DNA of 64,000 bases, taken from NCBI RefSeq assembly GCF_010731615.1, contig NZ_AP022618.1:2728001-2792000 (forward strand), given 5' to 3'. Below are positions 22,239-32,075 of this stretch, piece by piece. Source of the stretch: Mycolicibacterium insubricum. Lineage in GTDB: Bacteria; Actinomycetota; Actinomycetes; Mycobacteriales; Mycobacteriaceae. A model generated the notes under the pieces. The model made no database searches, had not been told where the DNA came from, and saw only the letters and a list, made by a program, of their open reading frames with translations. Made by a program: the position numbers and the translations under genes. How positions within the stretch are numbered: position 1 is the first letter of the stretch; each line of letters starts with the position of its first letter.

Positions 22239-23078
22239 GTGGATATTTCGTTGACCGACCGCAACTATCTGGTCACCGGAGCCGGCAGCGGCATCGGCGC
22301 CGGCGTGGCCGAGGCGATCGCGGCCGCCGGCGGCAACGTCATCCTGCTGGGCCGCAATGCCGAGAAGCTGGCGGCCGCGGCCGAGGGGGTCGCCGCCGTC
22401 TCCCCGCGCGGAGCCGCCGCGACGCTGGTGCACCCCGCCGACGTGACCGACGAGGACCAGGTGGCCGCCGCCGTCGCCGCCGCTACCGGTTGGCACGGCC
22501 GGCTCGACGGCGTGGTCAACTGCGCGGGCGGGTCGGAGACCATCGGCCCGATCACCCAGATCGATTCGCAGTTGTGGCGCAACACCATCGACCTCAACAT
22601 CAACGGCACCATGTATCTGGTCAAGCACGCGGGCCGGGAGATGGTGCGCGGCGGCGGCGGGTCCTTCGTCGGGATCTCCTCGATCGCCGCGACCAACACC
22701 CATCGCTGGTTCGGCGCCTACGGTGTCGCGAAGCTCGCGATGGATCACCTGATGCAACTGGCCGCCGACGAGCTCGGCCCGTCGCGGGTGCGGTTCAACT
22801 CGATCCGGCCCGGGCTGACCCGCACCGAGATGGTCGCCGCGATCTTCGCGATGCCGGAGCTCTCCGAGGACTACCGGGTCAACACCCCGCTGCCGCGGGT
22901 CGGTGAGGTGGTCGACATCGCCAACCTCGCCGTGTTCCTGCTGTCGGATCAGGCGGGCTGGATCACCGGGCAGGCCATCAACGTCGACGGCGGCCAGATG
23001 CTGCGCCGCGGCCCCGACTTCTCCCCGCTGGTCTCGTTGATGTTCAGCGAGGACGCCCTGCGCGGTGTGGTGGAGTAG
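22239..23078 (+). CDS. Short-chain dehydrogenase/reductase
   Basis: A 279-residue SDR. Cofactor loop VTGAGSGIGAGVAEA, NAG-type motif VVNCAGG, catalytic Ser in GISSIAA and Tyr/Lys in YGVAK, and C-terminal WITGQAINVDGGQML. Arg in LGRNAEK after beta2 suggests NADP(H). GTG 22239 follows GCGGGAG; GTG 22230 is an alternative. First of a run with a thioesterase and a permease; substrate unknown, but the neighbour thioesterase points to acyl-CoA or acyl-chain metabolism. Confidence 0.88.
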   Translation: MDISLTDRNYLVTGAGSGIGAGVAEAIAAAGGNVILLGRNAEKLAAAAEGVAAVSPRGAAATLVHPADVTDEDQVAAAVAAATGWHGRLDGVVNCAGGSETIGPITQIDSQLWRNTIDLNINGTMYLVKHAGREMVRGGGGSFVGISSIAATNTHRWFGAYGVAKLAMDHLMQLAADELGPSRVRFNSIRPGLTRTEMVAAIFAMPELSEDYRVNTPLPRVGEVVDIANLAVFLLSDQAGWITGQAINVDGGQMLRRGPDFSPLVSLMFSEDALRGVVE

Positions 23079-23087
23079 CGCGCAGTC

Positions 23088-23915
23088 ATGGCCGGACGCA
23101 GGGACAAGATCTTCTACTTCACCGCCGACGGGGACGCCTTCGCGCCCACCGGATTCGCCCGTAGCCACTGGGGCCCGGACCATCTCAACGGCCCGGCGAT
23201 CGTCGGCCTGGCCGCCCGCGAACTCGAACGCCGGCACGGCAGCCCGGACTTTCGACCGGCCCGACTGACCGTCGACCTGTTCCGCGCCGCGCGGGAACGG
23301 CCCACCACCGTGCGCACGGCGCTGGTGCGCGACGGCCACCGGGTCCGCAACGCCACCTGCGAGGTCATCCAGGACGACACCGTCGTTGCCGCGGCCACCC
23401 TGGTGCTGTTCCGGCATTCCGTATCCCCACCGGGACAGCTCTGGTCGGCCGAGCAGCGGTTCGATCCGCCCGTCGCGCCGGTGTTCTCCCCGGACTCGCT
23501 GCGCCCGTACACCAACAGTGCCGACGCCGGCTGGACCGACACCGTGTCCGCGCACCAGAACGCCTCGCGCAAGGCGTTTTTCAACCACAGCATCGATGTG
23601 GTCGGCGGACACCGCAACACCGCGTTCGTCAACGCCGCCGTGCTGGCCGAGGCCACCAGCCTGGTCACCAACATGGGCACCGCCGGGGTGGGCTTCATCA
23701 ACGGCGACCTGACCGTCGCGCTGGCCCGGATGCCCGTCGACGACTGGATCGGGGTGCAGGCCGATTCGCACGTCGACGCCGACGGGATCGCCGTGGGCAC
23801 CGCCACCCTCTACGACCGGGCGGGAGCCTTCGGCTCCGGGATGGTCACCGCGATCGCCAACCCGGCCGCCCAGATCGACTTCACCCGATCCGAGTTCGAA
23901 GGGTTCCGCATTTGA
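23088..23915 (+). CDS. Thioesterase-like (double-hotdog, TesB-type) protein
   Basis: A 275-residue protein. It has the acyl-CoA thioesterase-like-superfamily layout: FARSHWGPDHLNGPAIVGLAARELE for the first hotdog helix and strand, HRVRNATCEVIQDDTVVAAATLVLF, then a second unit with GFINGDLTVALARMP and IGVQADSHVDADGIAVGTATLYD. Mycobacteria carry many such proteins beside lipid genes. The catalytic Asp/Gln/Thr triad of TesB cannot be fixed by eye. It lies 9 bp after the SDR gene, and its stop overlaps the permease start (TGATG). Confidence 0.82.
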   Translation: MAGRRDKIFYFTADGDAFAPTGFARSHWGPDHLNGPAIVGLAARELERRHGSPDFRPARLTVDLFRAARERPTTVRTALVRDGHRVRNATCEVIQDDTVVAAATLVLFRHSVSPPGQLWSAEQRFDPPVAPVFSPDSLRPYTNSADAGWTDTVSAHQNASRKAFFNHSIDVVGGHRNTAFVNAAVLAEATSLVTNMGTAGVGFINGDLTVALARMPVDDWIGVQADSHVDADGIAVGTATLYDRAGAFGSGMVTAIANPAAQIDFTRSEFEGFRI

Positions 23916-25303
23916 TGGAACCCGCCGCAGGAGCCCGGATCTGGACCGTCGAGGCGTTCACCGGCCGCCGTCCCGCCGGGGCGGGTGACCTGTCGGTGGA
24001 AACCCACGGTATCGCACCGATTCCCGAACAGGACCGCTACGGCCGCCCCGGCCGGATGTTCACCGTCTGGTTCGCGCCGCAGATCACCATGACCGGTGTC
24101 TTCACCGGCACCCTGGCCATCACGCTGGGTCTGGGCCTGTGGTTGGGCCTGGCCGCCGTCGCGATCGGGACCATCATCGGGTCGCTGCCGGTGGCCTATC
24201 TGTGCACCTGGGGGCCGCGGACCGGGACCGCGCAGCTGCCCAACTCCCGGATGGCGTTCGGCCCGCTGGTGGTGCTCCCCGGCGTCTTGCAGTGGCTGTC
24301 CTCGATCGCCTGGGACGGCCTGGTGGGACTCTTCGGCGGCGAGGCACTGGCCCTGCTGCTCGGCATCCCCTTCTGGCTCGCCGTGCTGATCGTGCTCAGC
24401 GCCCAGGGCATCGTCGGATTCTTCGGCTACGAGGTCATTCACCGGGTCCAGGCGGTACTCACCGTCGTGCTGTTCGCGACGTTCCTCACCCTGGCGATCA
24501 AGCTGATCACCGGACACCAGATCAACACCCCGGCCACCGCCGAAGGCGCCGACCTCGCCGGTTCCTTCGTCCTGATGGTCTCCATCTCGCTGAGCCTGGC
24601 GATCTCCTGGTCCACCTACGCCGCGGACTTCAGCCGCTACCTGCCGGCCACCACACCGCCGCGGCGGGTCTTCGGGTTCACCTTCGCCGGACTGGTCGGC
24701 GCCTATCTGTTCGTCCAGGGCATCGGCATCGCCGGGGCCTCGCTGCTGGGCAACCAGACCGCCGAGGGCGTGCGCACGGTGATGGGTGGCGGACTGCTCG
24801 GCGTCATCGCCCTGCTGGCCATCACCCTGGCCTCGATCGGGTCCAGCGCCATGAACGACTACAGCGGCTCCCTGGCGCTGCAGACCATCGGAGTGCGGGT
24901 GCGCCGGCCGCTGTCGGCCCTGGTGGTCACCGCCGCCGCGTTCACCCTGATCACCTGGCTGCACGCCAGCGACACCGCGACCCGGTTCACCGACGTGCTG
25001 CTGCTGGTCGACTACTGGATCCCGGCGTTCGTCGCGATCGTCATCATCGACTGGCTGCCCCGGATCCGCGGCCGGGCGACGCTGGACCCCACCGTCGAGC
25101 ACACCGACCGTCGCGACGCCGTCGCCGCCGTGGTGGCCTTCCTGCTGGCCTACGCCGCCTCGGTGCCGTTCATGAACACCACGCTGTGGCACGGTCCGGT
25201 GGCGGTCGCCTGGCACGGCGCCGACCTCGCCTACTTCGTGAACTTCGCCGCCGCGGCGCTGCTGTACGGCGGATGGCGGCTGCTCGGCCCGACCCGGGCA
25301 TGA
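23915..25303 (+). CDS. NCS1-family purine/cytosine permease
   Basis: A 462-residue membrane protein with about 12 helices. The opening VETHGIAPIPEQDRYGRPG before the first helix, then FTVWFAPQITMTGVFTGTLA, and the WSTYAADFSRYLP motif after helix 6 are classic for the cytosine/purines/uracil/thiamine/allantoin permease family. The start overlaps the thioesterase stop by one base. A nucleobase or allantoin-like substrate is typical; the neighbouring deoC and pmmB (deoxyribose and pentose phosphate metabolism) make a nucleoside-salvage link possible but not proven. Confidence 0.88.
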   Translation: MEPAAGARIWTVEAFTGRRPAGAGDLSVETHGIAPIPEQDRYGRPGRMFTVWFAPQITMTGVFTGTLAITLGLGLWLGLAAVAIGTIIGSLPVAYLCTWGPRTGTAQLPNSRMAFGPLVVLPGVLQWLSSIAWDGLVGLFGGEALALLLGIPFWLAVLIVLSAQGIVGFFGYEVIHRVQAVLTVVLFATFLTLAIKLITGHQINTPATAEGADLAGSFVLMVSISLSLAISWSTYAADFSRYLPATTPPRRVFGFTFAGLVGAYLFVQGIGIAGASLLGNQTAEGVRTVMGGGLLGVIALLAITLASIGSSAMNDYSGSLALQTIGVRVRRPLSALVVTAAAFTLITWLHASDTATRFTDVLLLVDYWIPAFVAIVIIDWLPRIRGRATLDPTVEHTDRRDAVAAVVAFLLAYAASVPFMNTTLWHGPVAVAWHGADLAYFVNFAAAALLYGGWRLLGPTRA

Positions 25304-25369
25304 CGCAGCCGGTGACATCGACGGCAAATCCCGCGCGCCACCCCGACGACATGAGACGGTGAACGCACC

Positions 25370-25933
25370 ATGAACGACTTTGAGTACATCAGTTACCAGG
25401 AGTGGGGCCGCAGGTTCTTCGAGGTCGCCGTCACCGAGGCGCGGGTGGCCTCGGCCTTCCATGCGATCGCCGGCGACCAGTTCGAGATCGGTCCGATGGC
25501 GCAGGGACCCGGCCGTATCGCCAAGGTGCACGCCAAGGTCAAGATCCGCGAACCGCAGGCCACCCGGCACCTGGGTGACCCCATCACCTTCGCCATCCGC
25601 ATCCCCCTGGAGATCGAGCTGGTCGTCGACCTCCGGCTGGACAAACAGCGCTTCACCGTCGACGGGGAGGTGTCGCTGCGCGCCACCGCACGCGGCGCCG
25701 AGCCGCTGCTGCTGATCCTCGACGTGGCCAAGCCGCGTCCGTCGGACATCAGCGTGCACGTCTCCTCGAAGTCGATCCGCGGCGAGATCGTCCGCATCAT
25801 CGGCGGCGTCGACGCCGAGATCCGTCGCTTCACCGCCGCGCACGTCTGCGACCAGATCGATTCCCCCGAGTCCAAGGCCGCTCAGGTCATCCACGTCGCC
25901 GACATGATCGACGAGACCTGGACCGGCATTTAA
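25370..25933 (+). CDS. Conserved hypothetical protein
   Basis: A 187-residue protein with no signal or membrane segment. Strands such as GRIAKVHAKVKI, ITFAIRIPLEIELVVDLRL and RFTVDGEVSLRATA suggest a beta-sandwich, and the C-terminal half ends in helices (IVRIIGGVDAEIRRF). It resembles proteins conserved across mycobacteria without assigned role. It starts at ATG 25370, 66 bp after the permease, and is followed 10 bp later by the YceI gene, so it is probably in the same transcript. Confidence 0.75.
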   Translation: MNDFEYISYQEWGRRFFEVAVTEARVASAFHAIAGDQFEIGPMAQGPGRIAKVHAKVKIREPQATRHLGDPITFAIRIPLEIELVVDLRLDKQRFTVDGEVSLRATARGAEPLLLILDVAKPRPSDISVHVSSKSIRGEIVRIIGGVDAEIRRFTAAHVCDQIDSPESKAAQVIHVADMIDETWTGI

Positions 25934-25943
25934 GGTATTCGGC

Positions 25944-26498
25944 GTGAGCACTGACACCTGGAAGCTGGGTCCCGACGACGGCACGCTGACCATCCACACC
26001 GGCGTGGGCGGCCGCGCCGCGCGGATGGGCCACCGGCTGACCATCGCGATGAACTCCTGGCAGATCGACGTGGACTGGGCCGACGGCGCCCCGGCGCGGG
26101 TGGCGCTCGGTGTCGACGTCGACTCGCTGACCGTCGTGACCGGCGAGGGCGGGGTCACCCCGCTGTCCGGTCCGGAGAAGGTGGTGGTGCGGTCCAACGC
26201 GCTGAAGGTGCTCGACGCCGGCAAGTTCCCCCGCATCGAGTACGTCGCCGAGGACATCACCGCCGTCGACGGCGGCTACCGGCTGAACGGCACCTTGACC
26301 CTGCACGGGGTCGCCAAGCCCGTCGAGGTCGACGTGACGGTTACCGAGGACGGGGACAACTGGCAGCTTGCCAGCCGAACAGAGTTGGCGCAGACCGATT
26401 TTCGGCTCAAGCCGTTCTCCATGTTCGTCGGTTCGCTCAAGGTCGCCGACGTGGTGACCGTCGCCGCCGACGTCACCCACGCCAAGCACGGTGGGTGA
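25944..26498 (+). CDS. YceI-family protein
   Basis: A 184-residue lipocalin-like beta barrel of the YceI family, which binds polyisoprenoid lipids. Markers: [25 protein letters not shown] (in the place of the 'D..HS.v.F.v.h' opening), [11 protein letters not shown] for the 'fP.i.F.s' strand, and [16 protein letters not shown], the 'L.GtLtihGvtkpv.l.v' signature. It lacks a signal peptide, so unlike E. coli YceI it is cytosolic. GTG start. Its end overlaps deoC by 8 nt. Confidence 0.88.
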   Translation: MSTDTWKLGPDDGTLTIHTGVGGRAARMGHRLTIAMNSWQIDVDWADGAPARVALGVDVDSLTVVTGEGGVTPLSGPEKVVVRSNALKVLDAGKFPRIEYVAEDITAVDGGYRLNGTLTLHGVAKPVEVDVTVTEDGDNWQLASRTELAQTDFRLKPFSMFVGSLKVADVVTVAADVTHAKHGG

Positions 26499-27153
26499 GC
26501 TGAACCGGGCCGCCGTTGCCGCCCTGATCGATCACACCCTGCTCAAACCCGAGGCCACGCCCGCGCAGGTCGACGCTCTGGTCGCCGAGGCCGCCGCACT
26601 CGGGGTCTTCTCGGTGTGCGTGTCCCCGAGCATGCTGCCGATCCGCGCGCCGCACGGACTTGCGGTGGCCACCGTCTGCGGATTCCCCTCCGGAGCGCAC
26701 CAGGCCGGGATCAAGGCCGCCGAGGCCGCCGATTCGGTGGCCCGCGGCGCCGACGAGGTGGACATGGTGATCAACCTCGCCAACGCCGTCACCGGTGACT
26801 TCGACGCCGTCCGCGACGAGATCGCATCGGTCCGCCGCGCCTGTCCCGCGCCGGTGCTGCTGAAGGTGATCATCGAATCCGCGGCGCTGACCGATGCGCA
26901 GATCGTCGGCTGCTGCCGCGCTGCCGAAGCCGCGGGCGCCGATTTCGTCAAGACCTCCACCGGTTTTCACCCCTCCGGCGGCGCCAGCGTGCACGCCGTC
27001 GCCCTGATGGCCGACACCGTTGGCGGACGGCTCGGGGTGAAGGCCTCCGGCGGCATCCGTACCGCCGCCGACGCCCTGGCCATGATCGACGCCGGAGCCA
27101 CCCGGCTGGGCCTGTCCTCCTCGGCGGCGGTGCTGGCCGGGCTGGCGGAGTGA
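26491..27153 (+). CDS. deoC: Deoxyribose-phosphate aldolase DeoC
   Basis: A 220-residue class I aldolase that cleaves 2-deoxyribose-5-phosphate to glyceraldehyde-3-phosphate and acetaldehyde. [11 protein letters not shown] opens the barrel; [21 protein letters not shown] and DFVKTSTGF (Schiff-base Lys) follow, with the second catalytic Lys in [10 protein letters not shown]. Length is normal. GTG start inside the YceI gene; its end overlaps the phosphomutase gene by 4 nt, so all three are coupled. Confidence 0.95.
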   Translation: MGELNRAAVAALIDHTLLKPEATPAQVDALVAEAAALGVFSVCVSPSMLPIRAPHGLAVATVCGFPSGAHQAGIKAAEAADSVARGADEVDMVINLANAVTGDFDAVRDEIASVRRACPAPVLLKVIIESAALTDAQIVGCCRAAEAAGADFVKTSTGFHPSGGASVHAVALMADTVGGRLGVKASGGIRTAADALAMIDAGATRLGLSSSAAVLAGLAE

Positions 27154-28940
27154 ATCCGGGCGACCTGCCGACCCGGGCCGCCGACTGGGCGGCCCACGAC
27201 CCGGACCCGACCACCCGCGCCGAGCTCACCGCGCTGATCCGCGCTGCCGGCGCCGGTGAACCCGGTGCCTACGACGATCTCGCCGACCGGTTCCGGGGCC
27301 CGCTGGAGTTCGGCACCGCCGGGCTGCGCGGCGCCGTCGGCGCGGGGGAGACCCGGATGAACGTCGCCGTCGTCAGCCGTGCCAGCGCCGGGCTGGCCCG
27401 CTACCTGCTCGACGTCGTCGGCCCCGATGCCCGGGTAGTGCTCGGCTGCGACGCCCGCCGCGGCTCCTCGGAGTTCGCGGACGCCGCCGCCGCGGTGCTG
27501 GCCGGCGCCGGCGTCACGGTGGTGGCGCTGCCCAAGCGGCTACCCACCCCGCTGGTCGCCTACGCCGTGCGGGCCCTGGACGCCGATGCCGGGGTGATGA
27601 TCACCGCATCGCACAACCCGGCCGCCGACAACGGCTACAAGGTGTACCTCGGCGGTCGCGCCGTCGCCGACGACAATGCCCGCGGCGTGCAGATCGTCGC
27701 GCCCGCCGACACCGAGATCGCCGCCCGGATCGCCGCCGCACCGCCGGCCGATGAACTCCCGCGCGGAGACGCGGTCACCGAGGTGAGCGACGAGCTGCTG
27801 GCGTCCTACCTCGACCGGGTCGCCGGTTACCGCACGACGTCCGGCGTTTCTCCCATTCGAGTGGTGCTCACCGCCATGCACGGCGTCGGCGGGCCGACCG
27901 CGCTGGCGGCGCTGCACCGCGCCGGGATCACCGACGTGCACCCGGTCACCACCCAGCAGGACCCCGACCCGGACTTCCCGACGGTCCCGTTTCCCAACCC
28001 TGAGGAGCCCGGGGCCCTGGATGCCGCAATCGGGCTTGCCGAGCAGGTGAACGCCGACGTCGTCATCGCGCTGGACCCCGACGCGGACCGGTGCGCGGTC
28101 GCCGTGCCCGGGCCCGGCGGTTCAGCGAGGCTCGGCGGAGTGGACGCGGGCGGAGCGAGTGGCCGCGGAGCCGAGGGGAAGCTGGGACCGCCGCATGTAC
28201 CGGGTGGTTGGCGGGTTCTCACCGGAGATGAAACCGGGGCGCTGCTGGGGATCCACGCCGCCACCGACTCGGCCCGCAGCGGCGACACGCTGGCCGCTTC
28301 GGTGGTATCCAGCCGGCTGCTGGGCCGCATCGCCGCCGCGCACGGGCTGCGGCACGCCGTCACGCTGACCGGGTTCAAGTGGATCGCCCGGGTGCCCGGG
28401 CTGCGTTTCGGCTACGAGGAAGCCATCGGCTACTGCACCGACCCGGCCGCGGTGCGCGACAAGGACGGCATCGGCGCGGCGGTGCGGATGGTGACGCTGG
28501 TCGAGGAACTGCGCTCGACCGGCCGCGGACCGCTCGATCTGCTCGACGAGTTGGCTTGCGCCCACGGACTGCACGTCAGCCAGACACTGAGCTTCCGGTT
28601 CGACGACCTCGACGAAATCGCGACGACTATGGACCGTTTGCGCCGCAACGGAATTGACGAGTTAGCAGGATCGATGGTGCGGGTGCGTCACGATCTCCTC
28701 GAGCCGGTGGCCGCGCGGGAGGTCGACGGTATCGCGGCCCTGGCCGGTCTGCCGCCCACCGACGCGCTGCTGTACCTGACCAACGATGGCGACCGGCTGA
28801 TCGTCCGCCCGTCGGGCACCGAACCCAAACTCAAGTGCTACCTCGAGGTGGTTCTGTCCTGCGGCGACGAGGTCCCGCACGCAGCGGCCGCGGCCCGGTT
28901 GGCCGCGCTCGGCAACGAAGTGCGGGCGCTGCTGAACTGA
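27150..28940 (+). CDS. pmmB: Phospho-sugar mutase PmmB, with an in-frame repeat insertion
   Basis: A 596-residue alpha-D-phosphohexomutase. Phosphoserine loop [16 protein letters not shown], metal loop ALDPDADRC, sugar loop [10 protein letters not shown] and phosphate-binding [12 protein letters not shown] are all present, so it should be active as a phosphomanno- or phosphopento-/glucomutase. Between the metal loop and [11 protein letters not shown] there is an extra segment of about 29 residues (codons within 28111-28205) encoded by a 77-bp dispersed repeat; PGG is repeated at both ends of the insert, suggesting a target duplication. The insert is Gly/Ala-rich and should loop out at the protein surface. 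M. tuberculosis PmmB is about 534 residues. GTG start overlaps deoC. Confidence 0.92.
   Translation: MNPGDLPTRAADWAAHDPDPTTRAELTALIRAAGAGEPGAYDDLADRFRGPLEFGTAGLRGAVGAGETRMNVAVVSRASAGLARYLLDVVGPDARVVLGCDARRGSSEFADAAAAVLAGAGVTVVALPKRLPTPLVAYAVRALDADAGVMITASHNPAADNGYKVYLGGRAVADDNARGVQIVAPADTEIAARIAAAPPADELPRGDAVTEVSDELLASYLDRVAGYRTTSGVSPIRVVLTAMHGVGGPTALAALHRAGITDVHPVTTQQDPDPDFPTVPFPNPEEPGALDAAIGLAEQVNADVVIALDPDADRCAVAVPGPGGSARLGGVDAGGASGRGAEGKLGPPHVPGGWRVLTGDETGALLGIHAATDSARSGDTLAASVVSSRLLGRIAAAHGLRHAVTLTGFKWIARVPGLRFGYEEAIGYCTDPAAVRDKDGIGAAVRMVTLVEELRSTGRGPLDLLDELACAHGLHVSQTLSFRFDDLDEIATTMDRLRRNGIDELAGSMVRVRHDLLEPVAAREVDGIAALAGLPPTDALLYLTNDGDRLIVRPSGTEPKLKCYLEVVLSCGDEVPHAAAAARLAALGNEVRALLN
28116..28192 (+). 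repeat. 77-bp GGCGGTYC/GGACCGCC repeat, copy A, inside pmmB
   Basis: Starts GGCGGTTCAGCGAGGCTCGG and ends GAGGGGAAGCTGGGACCGCC; the two ends are inverted repeats (GGCGGT/ACCGCC). It aligns without gaps to copies at 32384-32460 (opposite strand, six differences by eye) and 49897-49973. It is translated in the pmmB frame without a stop. Confidence 0.88.
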
Positions 28941-28993
28941 ACTGCTAGCCCGACGATTTCATTGCACGCCGTCTCGATCAGCGTTTCGGTGCA

Positions 28994-30376
28994 CTAACTC
29001 TCCGCGAGTCTCAGGACCTGCCCACCGTCGGACGTTCCGTTGGTGACCGTGATGTAGACGGCGCCGGCGGTGTCTACGGCGACGCCGGACGGGTCTTGTT
29101 CGATGTGCAGGGCGGCGAGCTCGTCGGTGCCGGCCGTGAGACGCCAGACACGCGAGATCGCGTCGCTGGCATAGACGTTGCCGCCGGAATCGACGGCGAC
29201 GCCGTTGAGAGTAATGCCGGTGAACACTGGTGTCGGCGTGGTGGTTTCAGGCTTGAGCATCGATAATTGCTCGGCGTTACCTCCGGTCACGTACACAGAG
29301 CCAGTGGCGTCCACGGCGATCCCGTTCGGAAAGTCGAGGTCGGGGAAGGGCAACTCGGTGGGGTGGTCAGCGCCGGCGGCGAGTTTGAGTACGCGACCTC
29401 GTTGATGTGACGAGATGCGGTCGCGGTCAAAGTCGATCACGAAGACGTTGCCGGCGGTGTCCACCGCGACGCCGCGCGGGCCGTGCAGCTGGCCGAACGG
29501 CAGTTCCCTCTGTTGTGCTCCCCAGGCGGGTATGCCGGGCTGGGACACCTTCACGGTGAGGACACCGACGACGGCAGCGACCACGGCTGCGGCAACGGCG
29601 ACAGCGGCCACGATGGCCAGCGTGCGCCTGGTGCGTCGACGTCCGTGATCTGCATCGGGGCTCGGGGGGGTTGAGGTGGGACGGGGATCGGTGCCGCTGG
29701 CGGTCCGAGGATGACTGGTGATGCCGGCGGGCCCGGATGGATCGGGGGTCTCGGCCGTTCCGGTGTCGTTGCAGGTGTCCATTGGGACAGGGGAGCGGCA
29801 TCGCCCTGGGCGGGTCCGCCCAGGGCGTCCCGGGCGGCGGCCACCAGGTCGTCGGCGGTGGGATACCGAGCGTCGGGGTTCTTTGCCAGTCCGCGGGTGA
29901 GGATCTCGTCGAACGCTGCGGGTAGTCCTGCTACGTGCTGGTTTGGGGACGGAACCGGGGCGGTCTGTAACGCTGCGATGAGTCCGGCTAGGCCGTCGGT
30001 GACGGAGTAGGGTCGTCCCGGTGAGGCATTCGTAGAGCACACCGGCCAGCGCGTATACCTCGGTGCGTTGGCTGGGTGCCGCCTTCGCCAGCAGTCGCTC
30101 CGGCGCCATATACGCCACCTGATCAATGTCGTTCGCGGCTACCGCGACTCCGGCGTCATCGGTGGATGCGGTCGTCAGGTGGGCCGCGCCTTCAGCCGTC
30201 AGGATGATCTCGTTGGGCGAGATCGCCGCTCGATACGGGATGCCTTCTGAGTGGCCGGTCGCCAGTTCGCCGGCTATCTGGGTTACCACTGCGACCGCGC
30301 GTTCCGGAGCCAGCCGTCCTGACTGCGTCAAAACCGTCCGCAACGTTGTTCCACCGGCTGCGTCGACCACCTTCAC
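28994..30376 (-). pseudogene. Decayed PknD-like Ser/Thr kinase with NHL propeller
   Basis: Reads as the remains of a PknD-type receptor kinase. The N-lobe (Gly loop, VAIK Lys) is missing. The catalytic loop HRDxKPxN is replaced by YRAAISPNE and no DFG is found, while YMAPERLL and LYECLTG survive. Just after LYECLTG (about 30020) the correct reading (RPYSVTDG…FDEILTRGLAKNPDARYPT) continues in another frame as if one base were inserted; near 29600-29680 the frame switches back into a membrane helix (LAIVAAVAVAAAVVAAVVGV) and an extracellular NHL propeller with GVAVDTAGNV-type repeats. The propeller is intact. Not a working kinase; sequencing error could explain the frameshifts but not the lost motifs. 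Confidence 0.75.
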
Positions 30377-30851
30377 CGCCTACTCCGCCCGCAAATACCC
30401 TTATCTACCCGGGTGCCACCCTAACCTTCGTGCCTTCGTCGAGACCTGCTGTGGCAGCAAGGACCTCGATATGCGACCCGAACGGGTAACGGACCGCTGG
30501 TGCCCGGGAGCCCGGAGGGCCTACCGGCCGGGGTCGTCACTGGTGAAGACCTGATAGAAGTACTCGAGACTGTCGGCGCCGCCGTTGTCGATCCGCTTGA
30601 ACGCCTTGTTCATTGGGCTTGCATGTGAACGGGTTTCGGGCCGGTAGACACTCAGGGGTTCTTCAGACCAACGGGCATAGGTTCTGGCGTTGTCACGACT
30701 ATCTACGGTAGTCGGCCCACACCGTGGTGACTGACGGGAATCCTGCGAGCGGCGCTGCCAGGCTCACCCCGGCGACAGAGGAAGGGGCCCTTCGTGTGTC
30801 GCCGAAGATGGTGTCGCAACACGCCCCGGCATCCAACTAGACTCGATAACC
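30377..30851. other. 475-bp gap with only a possible gene fragment
   Basis: No convincing full gene. On the minus strand a 30-codon frame at 30521-30613 (MNKAFKRIDNGG… ending FTSDDPGR) has good third-position GC, and the frame stays open upstream to about 30700, so it may be the tail of a lost gene. Nothing else is recognised. Confidence 0.3.
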
Positions 30852-31133
30852 ATGGGTGGCTGGGACTGGTTGTGGATTCCGGCGATGGCGCTGTACCTCG
30901 TGGGGTACGTGCTGCTGTTGTCGAGGGCGGCCAATCGCGGGTCGCTGCGGGGACCGGTGAAACTCGCCCTGACGAACATCAGCGTGATCATCCTGCTGTT
31001 GCCCTTTTGTCACACGCCCTACAGCTATGGCATCGCGGTCCTCGCTGTGATCAATGTGGTGATCACTTACCGGCTGTATTTGGCACCGGTGCTCGTACCC
31101 TGCAAACACGCCGCCGATTCTATCGAATCGTGA
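30852..31133 (+). CDS. Small membrane protein (93 aa)
   Basis: Three predicted helices: WLWIPAMALYLVGYVLLLS, LTNISVIILLLPFC and IAVLAVINVVITYRLYLAPV, with a short polar tail ending HAADSIES. No family is recognised. It converges with the siderophore-interacting protein gene 8 bp away. ATG 30852 is the first in-frame start after a long non-coding gap and has no obvious ribosome binding site. Confidence 0.55.
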   Translation: MGGWDWLWIPAMALYLVGYVLLLSRAANRGSLRGPVKLALTNISVIILLLPFCHTPYSYGIAVLAVINVVITYRLYLAPVLVPCKHAADSIES

Positions 31134-31141
31134 ACGGGCCC

Positions 31142-31954
31142 CTATAGCCCTTCCCGCTCCAATGCCTCGTCAACGGCCTCCATGGCGGCCTGCTCGCTCA
31201 TGCCGTCGGCCCGCGCGCGGCGGTACACCGCCATCATCTCGTCGGCGACCGGCGCGAACCGCGCCTCCCAGTGCGCCGCGTCGTGGCGCCAGTAGCCGGT
31301 GATGTCGTAGTCCTCGCGTCCCCAGCCGAGGGAACGAAGATATTTGCGCACCGCGCGGGTCTGGCCGGCCTCCCCGGCGCACCAGCAGTAGCCTTGGCCA
31401 ACCGGCAGCGCAGTTTCGGCCACCAGGAACGCCAGCCGGCTCGGCTGAATTCCGTTGCCGCCCAATGCTATCTGCAGGGTGTGGTTGGGTCGCGCCGGCA
31501 GCAGCGCGAGATCCTCCTCGTCGAGTATCTCCGCGACGACGATCGCCGGGACCTCCGCAGGTAGCTCCTCGAGGATCCGGCACAACGCGGGCAGGCCGGA
31601 CGCGTCGGCGGCCAGTAACTGCCAGGCCACGCCAGAGCCGGGGGAGTACCAACCGTTGGGGTGATCCAGACGAACCCGGTCACCGGGCGAAGCGGCTTGC
31701 GCCCACGCAGTGCCGGGTCCCGTTCCATGCAGGAAGACCTCGATGTCCAGCTTCCGCCCATCCGGATGAACTAGTCGTACCGAGTAGCTGCGCCCGATCT
31801 CGTCGCCGAAGTAGACGCCGACGGTCGCATCGGCCACCGTGGGCACGGTCAGCATCTCCGGGTCGTCGACCGCCAGGGTGATCCTGCGGAAACGCGGTGT
31901 CGACGCAGCGCTGGCGACCACGACGGCCGGCGAGGAGTTCATCGCAACTGACAC
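31142..31954 (-). CDS. Siderophore-interacting flavoprotein (ViuB/SIP-type)
   Basis: A 270-residue ferric-siderophore-reductase-like protein. The FAD domain has GRSYSVRLVHPDGRKLDIEV (RxYS-type FAD motif; here RSYS) and WAQAASPGDRVRLDHP, and the NAD(P)H domain has LLAADASGLPALCRILEELP, the 'adeTalPai.r.le.lp' signature, plus GYCWCAGEAGQTRAVRKYL. The C-terminal YDITGYWRHD is also typical. Probably releases iron from imported siderophores in the cytosol. No iron-box was found upstream; the gap ahead is a repeat cluster. Confidence 0.9.
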   Translation of the reverse strand: MSVAMNSSPAVVVASAASTPRFRRITLAVDDPEMLTVPTVADATVGVYFGDEIGRSYSVRLVHPDGRKLDIEVFLHGTGPGTAWAQAASPGDRVRLDHPNGWYSPGSGVAWQLLAADASGLPALCRILEELPAEVPAIVVAEILDEEDLALLPARPNHTLQIALGGNGIQPSRLAFLVAETALPVGQGYCWCAGEAGQTRAVRKYLRSLGWGREDYDITGYWRHDAAHWEARFAPVADEMMAVYRRARADGMSEQAAMEAVDEALEREGL

Positions 31955-31987
31955 TAATCGCGGTGCTGCGACGATTCGGTCAACTCC

Positions 31988-32056
31988 ACTCCGCCGAGTC
32001 TCGCCGAACCGCCCGGTTGGTTGCGGGCGCTCCCGGTTTCTCCTCGGCTCGGCTGC
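31988..32056 (-). repeat. Partial copies of the 77-bp repeat, end-to-start
   Basis: CTCCGCCGAGTCTCGCCGAACCGCC-type end (to 32014) is followed after 11 bp by GGGCGCTCCCGGTTTCTCCTCGG, a degenerate start module. The spacer forms a CCGCCCG…CGGGCG hairpin, also seen beside copy B at 49974-49990. Confidence 0.6.
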
Positions 32057-32075
32057 TGGTCAAGACCTCAGATCT

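Noticed and set aside
22179..23771. Long minus-strand open frame across the SDR and thioesterase genes
   Set aside because: Shadow frame; both sense genes have complete motifs and this has none.
23810..26260. Minus-strand frame of over 800 codons across the permease, hypothetical and YceI genes
   Set aside because: Gly/Gln/Asp-rich shadow with no recognisable domain, opposite to three credible genes.
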